Source: Cladorhizidae sp. MBARI D1340-BT2 (taxonomy: Eukaryota > Porifera > Demospongiae > Poecilosclerida > Cladorhizidae). Taken from it: DNA of 64,000 bases. The notes under the pieces were generated by a model, which was not told where the DNA came from, did no database searches, and saw only the letters and a list, made by a program, of their open reading frames with translations. The position numbers were made by a program, and so were the translations under genes. Shown in pieces: positions 22,305 to 33,690 of the stretch. The first letter of the stretch is position 1. The number at the start of each line of letters is the position of its first letter. Where the stretch lies: NCBI GenBank assembly GCA_028752905.1, contig JAQNBH010000059.1, forward strand, positions 201,001-265,000, written 5' to 3'.

Positions 22305-22809
22305 AGCTTCGTAGATTATCCACACTTCACTGAATAGACTTGATGTATAGCTATTAAGATAGGACTCTCTAAGTGCTCTCTCTTGATACCAAACATCCAT
22401 ATATTCTGCACACTTCACTGTAGTGGACTTGCAAGATAGGTATCTCTCAGTGTTCTCTATCTTGAGCTAAATATGTTAGCTTCATAGATTCTCCACACTT
22501 CACTGAATAGACTTGATATATAGCTCTAAAGGTAGGCCTCTCTCTGTTCTCTCTCTTGATACCAAACATCCGTATATTCTGCATACATAGAATCACAAGA
22601 TAGGTTTCTCTATGTGTTCTCTATCTTGATGCTAAACAGGTTAGCTTCATAGATTCTCCACACTTCACTGTATAAACTTGATATATAGCTATTAAGATAG
22701 GTCTCTCCCTGTGCTCTCTGTTGATATCAAACATCCATAATATTCTGCACACTTCACTGTAATGGACTTGATATGATTCGAATGATAGGTTTCATTATGT
22801 GTTCTCTAT
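22305..22809 (+). repeat. Block 5, type I, 505 bp, gctaaatatg variant
   Basis: Host is A 22106. A C-to-T change at 22472 (gctaaatatg for gctaaacatg), at the end of the first subrepeat, is shared with blocks 6 and 7 only and links the three units as one lineage. Confidence 0.93.
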
Positions 22810-24220
22810 CTTGATATTTGCCCTAATTTGGTCTATATGTTTCTCATTTCCCCCCCAAAAATCTTGCATTTTTGCCGTAAAGCTCATAACTTTTCTACAC
22901 TTTACCTAAAAAAGAAAATTTTTATATCACCGGATAGCCCTTCTAATTATTTGTCTTTAGTACGTGCCAAAATTTTGAGTACTCTAAGTATTAGGAAGTT
23001 ATGGTGATTTGAATTGGTAAGGTTTGTGATTTTTCCTGGCGTTTTCCAGTTCCAAAGCGGTGGCCTGCCAGTGAAAAACCACTACATTTATTGATAATCT
23101 GTTCACATTTTGCAGATAAGGGCCTTCTCTATCAGTTGACAAAATCTGGGACTTTGGTCTTGTTAATTAGGGCAGTTATGAATTGTACTCTTACTTGATG
23201 CTAAACATGTTCTTGATATTTGCCCTAATTTGGTCTATATGTTTCTCATTTTCCCCCCGAAAATCTTGTTTTTTGACCGTGAAGCTCATAACTATTCTAC
23301 ACTTTATCCAAAAAAGATAATTTTTATATGATCGGATAGCCCTTCTAATTATCTGTCTTTTGTACTTGCCAAAATTTTGAGTACTCTAAGTATTAGCAAG
23401 TTATGGTGATTTGAAGTGGTAAGATTTGGGATTTTTCCTGGCGTTTTCCAGTTGCCAAAGCGGTGGCCTGCCAGTGAAAAACCACTACATTTATTGATAA
23501 TCTGTTCACATGTTGCAGATAAGGGCCTTCTCTATCAGTTGACAAAATCTGGGACTTTGGTCTTGTTAATTAGGGCAGTTATGAATTGTACTCTTACTTG
23601 ATGCTAAACATGTTCTTGATATTTGCCCTAATTGGTCTATATGTTTCTCATTTTCCCCCCGAAAATCTTGTTTTTTGACCGTGAAGCTCATAACTATTCT
23701 ACACTTTACCCAAAAAAGATAATTTTTATATCAACGGATAGCCCTTCTAATTATCTATCTTTTGTACGTGCCAAAATTTTGAGTACTCTAAGTATTAGGA
23801 AGTTATGGTGATTTGAATTGGTAAGGTTTGTGATTTTTCCTGGCGTTTTCCAGTTGCCAAAGCGGTGGCCTGCCAGTGAAAAACCACTACATTTATTGAT
23901 AATCTGTTCACATTTTGCAGATAAGGGCCTTCTCTATCAGTTGACAAAATCTGGGACTTTGGTCTTGTTAATTAGGGCAGTTATGAATTGTACTCTTACT
24001 TGATGCTAAACATGTTCTTGATATTTGCCCTAATTTGGTCTATATGTTTCTCATTTTCCCCCCGAAAATCTTGTTTTTTGACCGTGAAGCTCATAACTAT
24101 TCTACACTTTACCCAAAAAAGATAATTTTTATATCATCGGATAGCCCTTCTAATTATCTATCTTTTGTACGTACCAAAATTTTGAGTACTCTAAGTATTA
24201 GCAAATTATGGTGATTTGAA

Positions 24221-27142
24221 GTGGTAAGGTTTGGGATTTTTCCTGGCGTTTTCCAGTTGCCAAAGCGGTGGCCTGCCAGTGAAAAACCACTACATTTATT
24301 GATAATCTGTTCACATGTTGCAGATAAGGGCCTTCTCTATCACTTGACAAAATCTGGGACTTTGGTCTTGTTAATTAGGGCAGTTATGAATTGTACTCTT
24401 ACTTGATGCTAAACATGTTCTTGATATTTGCCCTAATTTGGTCTATATGTTTCTCATTTTCCCCCCGAAAATCTTGTTTTTTGACCGTGAAGCTCATAAC
24501 TATTCTACACTTTACCCAAAAAAGATAATTTTTATATCATCGGATAGCTCTTCTAATTATCTATCTTTTGTACGTGCCAAAATTTTGAGTACTCTAAGTA
24601 TTAGCAAGTTATGGTGATTTGAAGTGGTAAGGTTTGGGATTTTTCCTGGCGTTTTCCAGTTGCCAAAGCGGTGGCCTGCCAGTGAAAAACCACTACATTT
24701 ATTGATAATCTGTTCACATGTTGCAGATAAGGGCCTTCTCTATCACTTGACAAAATCTGGGACTTTGGTCTTGTTAATTAGGGCAGTTATGAATTGTACT
24801 CTTACTTGATGCTAAACATGTTCTTGATATTTGCCCTAATTTGGTCTATATGTTTCTCATTTTCCCCCCGAAAATCTTGTTTTTTGACCATGAAGCTCAT
24901 AACTATTCTACACTTTACCCAAAAAAGATAATTTTTATATCATCGGATAGCTCTTCTAATTATCTATCTTTTGTACGTGCCAAAATTTTGAGTACTCTAA
25001 GTATTAGGAAGTTATGGTGATTTGAATTGGTAAGGTTTGTGATTTTTCCTGGCGTTTTCCAGTTGCCAAAGCGGTGGCCTGCCAGTGAAAAACCATTACA
25101 TTTATTGATAATCTGTTCACATTTTGCAGATAAGGGCCTTCTCTATCAGTTGACAAAATCTGGGACTTTGGTCTTGTTAATTAGGGCAGTTATGAATTGT
25201 ACTCTTACTTGATGCTAAACATGTTCTTGATATTTGCCCTAATTTGGTCTATATGTTTCTCATTTTCCCCCCGAAAATCTTGTTTTTTGACCGTGAAGCT
25301 CATAACTATTCTACACTTTACCCAAAAAAGATAATTTTTATATCATCGGATAGCCCTTCTAATTATCTATCTTTTGTACGTACCAAAATTTTGAGTACTC
25401 TAAGTATTAGCAAGTTATGGTGATTTGAAGTGGTAAGGTTTGGGATTTTTCCTGGCGTTTTCCAGTTGCCAAAGCGGTGGCCTGCCAGTGAAAAACCACT
25501 ACATTTATTGATAATCTGTTCACATTTTGCAGATAAGGGCCTTCTCTATCAGTTGACAAAATCTGGGACTTTGGTCTTGTTAATTAGGGCAGTTATGAAT
25601 TGTACTCTTACTTGATGCTAAACATGTTCTTGATATTTGCCCTAATTTGGTCTATATGTTTCTCATTTTCCCCCCGAAAATCTTGTTTTTTGACCGTGAA
25701 GCTCATAACTATTCTACACTTTATCCAAAAAAGATAATTTTTATATCATCGGATAGCCCTTCTAATTATCTGTCTTTTGTACTTGCCAAAATTTTGAATA
25801 CTCTAAGTATTAGCAAGTTATGGTGATTTGAAGTGGTAAGGTTTGTGATTTTTCCTGGCGTTTTCCAGTTGCCAAAGCGGTGGCCTGCCAGTGAAAAACC
25901 ACTACATTTATTGATAATCTGTTCACATTTTGCAGATAAGGGCCTTCTCTATCAGTTGACAAAATCTGGGACTTTGGTCTTGTTAATTAGGGCAGTTATG
26001 AATTGTACTCTTACTTGATGCTAAACATGTTAGCTTCGTAGATTATCCACACTTCACTGAATAGACTTGATGTATAGCTATTAAGATAGGACTCTCTAAG
26101 TGCTCTCTCTTGATACCAAACATCCATATATTCTGCACACTTCACTGTAGTGGACTTGCAAGATAGGTATCTCTCAGTGTTCTCTATCTTGAGCTAAATA
26201 TGTTAGCTTCATAGATTCTCCACACTTCACTGAATAGACTTGATATATAGCTCTAAAGGTAGGCCTCTCTCTGTTCTCTCTCTTGATACCAAACATCCGT
26301 ATATTCTGCATACATAGAATCACAAGATAGGTTTCTCTATGTGTTCTCTATCTTGATGCTAAACAGGTTAGCTTCATAGATTCTCCACACTTCACTGTAT
26401 AAACTTGATATATAGCTATTAAGATAGGTCTCTCCCTGTGCTCTCTGTTGATATCAAACATCCATAATATTCTGCACACTTCACTGTAATGGACTTGATA
26501 TGATTCGAATGATAGGTTTCATTATGTGTTCTCTATCTTGATATTTGCCCTAATTTGGTCTATATGTTTCTCATTTCCCCCCCAAAAATCTTGCATTTTT
26601 GCCGTAAAGCTCATAACTTTTCTACACTTTACCTAAAAAAGAAAATTTTTATATCACCGGATAGCCCTTCTAATTATTTGTCTTTAGTACGTGCCAAAAT
26701 TTTGAGTACTCTAAGTATTAGGAAGTTATGGTGATTTGAATTGGTAAGGTTTGTGATTTTTCCTGGCGTTTTCCAGTTCCAAAGCGGTGGCCTGCCAGTG
26801 AAAAACCACTACATTTATTGATAATCTGTTCACATTTTGCAGATAAGGGCCTTCTCTATCAGTTGACAAAATCTGGGACTTTGGTCTTGTTAATTAGGGC
26901 AGTTATGAATTGTACTCTTACTTGATGCTAAACATGTTCTTGATATTTGCCCTAATTTGGTCTATATGTTTCTCATTTTCCCCCCGAAAATCTTGTTTTT
27001 TGACCGTGAAGCTCATAACTATTCTACACTTTACCCAAAAAAGATAATTTTTATATCATCGGATAGCCCTTCTAATTATCTATCTTTTGTACGTACCAAA
27101 ATTTTGAGTACTCTAAGTATTAGCAAATTATGGTGATTTGAA
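24221..27142 (+). repeat. 3727-bp HOR, version 2 copy 2 (shortened to 2922 bp)
   Basis: B 24221, B 24624, A 25027, hybrid 25430, A 25833 with block 26032-26536, A' 26741. It matches the preceding unit at offset 3727, including gcaaattatgg, gaccatgaag, aaccattacat and the block variant at 26199. The B and A monomers that should follow A' (counterparts of 23416 and 23818) are missing: A' leads directly into the linker with gcaaattatgg that starts the next unit. Confidence 0.9.
26032..26536 (+). repeat. Block 6, type I, 505 bp, gctaaatatg variant
   Basis: Host is A 25833; the diagnostic T is at 26199, exactly 3727 bp after that of block 5. Followed by A' 26741. Confidence 0.93.
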
Positions 27143-29661
27143 GTGGTAAGGTTTGGGATTTTTCCTGGCGTTTTCCAGTTGCCAAAGCGGTGGCCTGCCA
27201 GTGAAAAACCACTACATTTATTGATAATCTGTTCACATGTTGCAGATAAGGGCCTTCTCTATCACTTGACAAAATCTGGGACTTTGGTCTTGTTAATTAG
27301 GGCAGTTATGAATTGTACTCTTACTTGATGCTAAACATGTTCTTGATATTTGCCCTAATTTGGTCTATATGTTTCTCATTTTCCCCCCGAAAATCTTGTT
27401 TTTTGACCATGAAGCTCATAACTATTCTACACTTTACCCAAAAAAGATAATTTTTATATCATCGGATAGCTCTTCTAATTATCTATCTTTTGTACGTGCC
27501 AAAATTTTGAGTACTCTAAGTATTAGGAAGTTATGGTGATTTGAATTGGTAAGGTTTGTGATTTTTCCTGGCGTTTTCCAGTTGCCAAAGCGGTGGCCTG
27601 CCAGTGAAAAACCATTACATTTATTGATAATCTGTTCACATTTTGCAGATAAGGGCCTTCTCTATCAGTTGACAAAATCTGGGACTTTGGTCTTGTTAAT
27701 TAGGGCAGTTATGAATTGTACTCTTACTTGATGCTAAACATGTTCTTGATATTTGCCCTAATTTGGTCTATATGTTTCTCATTTTCCCCCCGAAAATCTT
27801 GTTTTTTGACCGTGAAGCTCATAACTATTCTACACTTTACCCAAAAAAGATAATTTTTATATCATCGGATAGCCCTTCTAATTATCTATCTTTTGTACGT
27901 ACCAAAATTTTGAGTACTCTAAGTATTAGCAAGTTATGGTGATTTGAAGTGGTAAGGTTTGGGATTTTTCCTGGCGTTTTCCAGTTGCCAAAGCGGTGGC
28001 CTGCCAGTGAAAAACCACTACATTTATTGATAATCTGTTCACATTTTGCAGATAAGGGCCTTCTCTATCAGTTGACAAAATCTGGGACTTTGGTCTTGTT
28101 AATTAGGGCAGTTATGAATTGTACTCTTACTTGATGCTAAACATGTTCTTGATATTTGCCCTAATTTGGTCTATATGTTTCTCATTTTCCCCCCGAAAAT
28201 CTTGTTTTTTGACCGTGAAGCTCATAACTATTCTACACTTTATCCAAAAAAGATAATTTTTATATCATCGGATAGCCCTTCTAATTATCTGTCTTTTGTA
28301 CTTGCCAAAATTTTGAATACTCTAAGTATTAGCAAGTTATGGTGATTTGAAGTGGTAAGGTTTGTGATTTTTCCTGGCGTTTTCCAGTTGCCAAAGCGGT
28401 GGCCTGCCAGTGAAAAACCACTACATTTATTGATAATCTGTTCACATTTTGCAGATAAGGGCCTTCTCTATCAGTTGACAAAATCTGGGACTTTGGTCTT
28501 GTTAATTAGGGCAGTTATGAATTGTACTCTTACTTGATGCTAAACATGTTAGCTTCGTAGATTATCCACACTTCACTGAATAGACTTGATGTATAGCTAT
28601 TAAGATAGGACTCTCTAAGTGCTCTCTCTTGATACCAAACATCCATATATTCTGCACACTTCACTGTAGTGGACTTGCAAGATAGGTATCTCTCAGTGTT
28701 CTCTATCTTGAGCTAAATATGTTAGCTTCATAGATTCTCCACACTTCACTGAATAGACTTGATATATAGCTCTAAAGGTAGGCCTCTCTCTGTTCTCTCT
28801 CTTGATACCAAACATCCGTATATTCTGCATACATAGAATCACAAGATAGGTTTCTCTATGTGTTCTCTATCTTGATGCTAAACAGGTTAGCTTCATAGAT
28901 TCTCCACACTTCACTGTATAAACTTGATATATAGCTATTAAGATAGGTCTCTCCCTGTGCTCTCTGTTGATATCAAACATCCATAATATTCTGCACACTT
29001 CACTGTAATGGACTTGATATGATTCGAATGATAGGTTTCATTATGTGTTCTCTATCTTGATATTTGCCCTAATTTGGTCTATATGTTTCTCATTTCCCCC
29101 CCAAAAATCTTGCATTTTTGCCGTAAAGCTCATAACTTTTCTACACTTTACCTAAAAAAGAAAATTTTTATATCACCGGATAGCCCTTCTAATTATTTGT
29201 CTTTAGTACGTGCCAAAATTTTGAGTACTCTAAGTATTAGGAAGTTATGGTGATTTGAATTGGTAAGGTTTGTGATTTTTCCTGGCGTTTTCCAGTTCCA
29301 AAGCGGTGGCCTGCCAGTGAAAAACCACTACATTTATTGATAATCTGTTCACATTTTGCAGATAAGGGCCTTCTCTATCAGTTGACAAAATCTGGGACTT
29401 TGGTCTTGTTAATTAGGGCAGTTATGAATTGTACTCTTACTTGATGCTAAACATGTTCTTGATATTTGCCCTAATTTGGTCTATATGTTTCTCATTTTCC
29501 CCCCGAAAATCTTGTTTTTTGACCGTGAAGCTCATAACTATTCTACACTTTATCCAAAAAAGATAATTTTTATATGATCGGATAGCCCTTCTAATTATCT
29601 GTCTTTTGTACTTGCCAAAATTTTGAGTACTCTAAGTATTAGCAAGTTATGGTGATTTGAA
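27143..29661 (+). repeat. 2519-bp deletion derivative of the 3727-bp HOR
   Basis: B 27143, A 27546, hybrid 27949, A 28352 with block 28551-29055, A' 29260: five monomers plus one block. It carries all version 2 markers (gcaaattatgg, gaccatgaag, aaccattacat, gctaaatatg at 28718) but has one cactt-type B instead of two. The gaccatgaag that follows the second B in fuller units now follows the only B, which is the result expected from crossover between the two neighbouring B monomers. Confidence 0.9.
28551..29055 (+). repeat. Block 7, type I, 505 bp, gctaaatatg variant
   Basis: Host is A 28352; the diagnostic T is at 28718, 2519 bp after that of block 6. It is the last block before a block-free interval of 12,087 bp. 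Confidence 0.93.
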
Positions 29662-30870
29662 GTGGTAAGATTTGGGATTTTTCCTGGCGTTTTCCAGTTG
29701 CCAAAGCGGTGGCCTGCCAGTGAAAAACCACTACATTTATTGATAATCTGTTCACATGTTGCAGATAAGGGCCTTCTCTATCAGTTGACAAAATCTGGGA
29801 CTTTGGTCTTGTTAATTAGGGCAGTTATGAATTGTACTCTTACTTGATGCTAAACATGTTCTTGATATTTGCCCTAATTTGGTCTATATGTTTCTCATTT
29901 TCCCCCCGAAAATCTTGTTTTTTGACCGTGAAGCTCATAACTATTCTACACTTTACCCAAAAAAGATAATTTTTATATCAACGGATAGCCCTTCTAATTA
30001 TCTATCTTTTGTACGTGCCAAAATTTTGAGTACTCTAAGTATTAGGAAGTTATGGTGATTTGAATTGGTAAGGTTTGTGATTTTTCCTGGCGTTTTCCAG
30101 TTGCCAAAGCGGTGGCCTGCCAGTGAAAAACCACTACATTTATTGATAATCTGTTCACATTTTGCAGATAAGGGCCTTCTCTATCAGTTGACAAAATCTG
30201 GGACTTTGGTCTTGTTAATTAGGGCAGTTATGAATTGTACTCTTACTTGATGCTAAACATGTTCTTGATATTTGCCCTAATTTGGTCTATATGTTTCTCA
30301 TTTCCCCCCCGAAAATCTTGTTTTTTGACCGTGAAGCTCATAACTATTCTACACTTTACCCAAAAAAGATAATTTTTATATCATCGGATAGCCCTTCTAA
30401 TTATCTATCTTTTGTACGTACCAAAATTTTGAGTACTCTAAGTATTAGCAAGTTATGGTGATTTGAAGTGGTAAGGTTTGGGATTTTTCCTGGCGTTTTC
30501 CAGTTGCCAAAGCGGTGGCCTGCCAGTGAAAAACCACTACATTTATTGATAATCTGTTCACATGTTGCAGATAAGGGCCTTCTCTATCACTTGACAAAAT
30601 CTGGGACTTTGGTCTTGTTAATTAGGGCAGTTATGAATTGTACTCTTACTTGATGCTAAACATGTTCTTGATATTTGCCCTAATTTGGTCTATATGTTTC
30701 TCATTTCCCCCCCGAAAATCTTGTTTTTTGACCGTGAAGCTCATAACTATTCTACACTTTATCCAAAAAAGATAATTTTTATATCATCGGATAGCTCTTC
30801 TAATTATCTATCTTTTGTACGTGCCAAAATTTTGAGTACTCTAAGTATTAGCAAGTTATGGTGATTTGAA
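29662..30870 (+). repeat. Three monomers B-A-B
   Basis: B 29662 (gtaagattt subtype, as at 4069, 8203, 9411, 15962, 19689 and 23416), A 30065, B 30468 (cactt). The first two continue the register of the 3727-bp series. From here no block occurs until 41143. Confidence 0.88.
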
Positions 30871-33690
30871 GTGGTAAGGTTTGGGATTTTTCCTGGCGTT
30901 TTCCAGTTGCCAAAGCGGTGGCCTGCCAGTGAAAAACCACTACATTTATTGATAATCTGTTCACATGTTGCAGATAAGGGCCTTCTCTATCACTTGACAA
31001 AATCTGGGACTTTGGTCTTGTTAATTAGGGCAGTTATGAATTGTACTCTTACTTGATGCTAAACATGTTCTTGATATTTGCCCTAATTTGGTCTATATGT
31101 TTCTCATTTTCCCCCCGAAAATCTTGTTTTTTGACCGTGAAGCTCATAACTATTCTACACTTTACCCTAAAAAGATAATTTTTATATCATCGGATAGCTC
31201 TTCTAATTATCTATCTTTTGTACGTGCCAAAATTTTGAGTACTCTAAGTATTAGGAAGTTATGGTGATTTGAATTGGTAAGGTTTGTGATTTTTCCTGGC
31301 GTTTTCCAGTTGCCAAAGCGGTGGCCTGCCAGTGAAAAACCACTACATTTATTGATAATCTGTTCACATGTTGCAGATAAGGGCCTTCTCTATCAGTTGA
31401 CAAAATCTGGGACTTTGGTCTTGTTAATTAGGGCAGTTATGAATTGTACTCTTACTTGATGCTAAACATGTTCTTGATATTTGCCCTAATTTGGTCTATA
31501 TGTTTCTCATTTTCCCCCCGAAAATCTTGTTTTTTGACCGTGAAGCTCATAACTATTCTACACTTTACCCAAAAAAGATAATTTTTATATCAACGGATAG
31601 CCCTTCTAATTATCTATCTTTTGTACGTGCCAAAATTTTGAGTACTCTAAGTATTAGGAAGTTATGGTGATTTGAATTGGTAAGGTTTGTGATTTTTCCT
31701 GGCGTTTTCCAGTTGCCAAAGCGGTGGCCTGCCAGTGAAAAACCACTACATTTATTGATAATCTGTTCACATTTTGCAGATAAGGGCCTTCTCTATCAGT
31801 TGACAAAATCTGGGACTTTGGTCTTGTTAATTAGGGCAGTTATGAATTGTACTCTTACTTGATGCTAAACATGTTCTTGATATTTGCCCTAATTTGGTCT
31901 ATATGTTTCTCATTTTCCCCCCGAAAATCTTGTTTTTTGACCGTGAAGCTCATAACTATTCTACACTTTACCCAAAAAAGATAATTTTTATATCATCGGA
32001 TAGCCCTTCTAATTATCTATCTTTTGTACGTACCAAAATTTTGAGTACTCTAAGTATTAGCAAGTTATGGTGATTTGAAGTGGTAAGGTTTGGGATTTTT
32101 CCTGGCGTTTTCCAGTTGCCAAAGCGGTGGCCTGCCAGTGAAAAACCACTACATTTATTGATAATCTGTTCACATGTTGCAGATAAGGGCCTTCTCTATC
32201 ACTTGACAAAATCTGGGACTTTGGTCTTGTTAATTAGGGCAGTTATGAATTGTACTCTTACTTGATGCTAAACATGTTCTTGATATTTGCCCTAATTTGG
32301 TCTATATGTTTCTCATTTCCCCCCCGAAAATCTTGTTTTTTGACCGTGAAGCTCATAACTATTCTACACTTTACCCAAAAAAGATAATTTTTATATCATC
32401 GGATAGCTCTTCTAATTATCTATCTTTTGTACGTGCCAAAATTTTGAGTACTCTAAGTATTAGCAAGTTATGGTGATTTGAAGTGGTAAGGTTTGGGATT
32501 TTTCCTGGCGTTTTCCAGTTGCCAAAGCGGTGGCCTGCCAGTGAAAAACCACTACATTTATTGATAATCTGTTCACATGTTGCAGATAAGGGCCTTCTCT
32601 ATCACTTGACAAAATCTGGGACTTTGGTCTTGTTAATTAGGGCAGTTATGAATTGTACTCTTACTTGATGCTAAACATGTTCTTGATATTTGCCCTAATT
32701 TGGTCTATATGTTTCTCATTTCCCCCCCGAAAATCTTGTTTTTTGACCGTGAAGCTCATAACTATTCTACACTTTACCCCAAAAAGATAATTTTTATATC
32801 ATCGGATAGCTCTTCTAATTATCTATCTTTTGTACGTGCCAAAATTTTGAGTACTCTAAGTATTAGGAAGTTATGGTGATTTGAATTGGTAAGGTTTGTG
32901 ATTTTTCCTGGCGTTTTCCAGTTGCCAAAGCGGTGGCCTGCCAGTGAAAAACCACTACATTTATTGATAATCTGTTCACATGTTGCAGATAAGGGCCTTC
33001 TCTATCAGTTGACAAAATCTGGGACTTTGGTCTTGTTAATTAGGGCAGTTATGAATTGTACTCTTACTTGATGCTAAACATGTTCTTGATATTTGCCCTA
33101 ATTTGGTCTATATGTTTCTCATTTTCCCCCCGAAAATCTTGTTTTTTGACCGTGAAGCTCATAACTATTCTACACTTTACCCAAAAAAGATAATTTTTAT
33201 ATCAACGGATAGCCCTTCTAATTATCTATCTTTTGTACGTGCCAAAATTTTGAGTACTCTAAGTATTAGGAAGTTATGGTGATTTGAATTGGTAAGGTTT
33301 GTGATTTTTCCTGGCGTTTTCCAGTTGCCAAAGCGGTGGCCTGCCAGTGAAAAACCACTACATTTATTGATAATCTGTTCACATTTTGCAGATAAGGGCC
33401 TTCTCTATCAGTTGACAAAATCTGGGACTTTGGTCTTGTTAATTAGGGCAGTTATGAATTGTACTCTTACTTGATGCTAAACATGTTCTTGATATTTGCC
33501 CTAATTTGGTCTATATGTTTCTCATTTTCCCCCCGAAAATCTTGTTTTTTGACCGTGAAGCTCATAACTATTCTACACTTTACCCAAAAAAGATAATTTT
33601 TATATCATCGGATAGCCCTTCTAATTATCTATCTTTTGTACGTACCAAAATTTTGAGTACTCTAGTATTAGCAAGTTATGGTGATTTGAA
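30871..33690 (+). repeat. 2820-bp heptamer HOR, copy 1 (no block)
   Basis: B 30871, hybrid 31274, A 31677, B 32080, B 32483, hybrid 32886, A 33289 (402 bp). A four-monomer subperiod of 1612 bp (hybrid, A, B, B) is visible inside it (31274 and 32886). Markers: ttaccctaaaaagat near 31,165, ttaccccaaaaag near 32,776, and a one-base deletion giving actctagtattag near 33,660. All recur 2820 bp later. Confidence 0.9.

Larger units (their letters stand above)
20494..24220 (+). repeat. 3727-bp HOR, version 2 copy 1
   Basis: Same length and register as version 1, but the first monomers differ: B 20494, B 20897 (both cactt), A 21300, hybrid 21703, A 22106 with block 22305-22809, A' 23014, B 23416 (402 bp), A 23818. 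Markers shared with the next units: gcaaattatgg before 20494, gaccatgaag near 21,162, aaccattacat near 21,367, and gctaaatatg inside the block (22472). The linker before 22106 has the B-type gaatactc and gcaag joined to an A core, so one monomer was lost by fusion. Confidence 0.9.
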
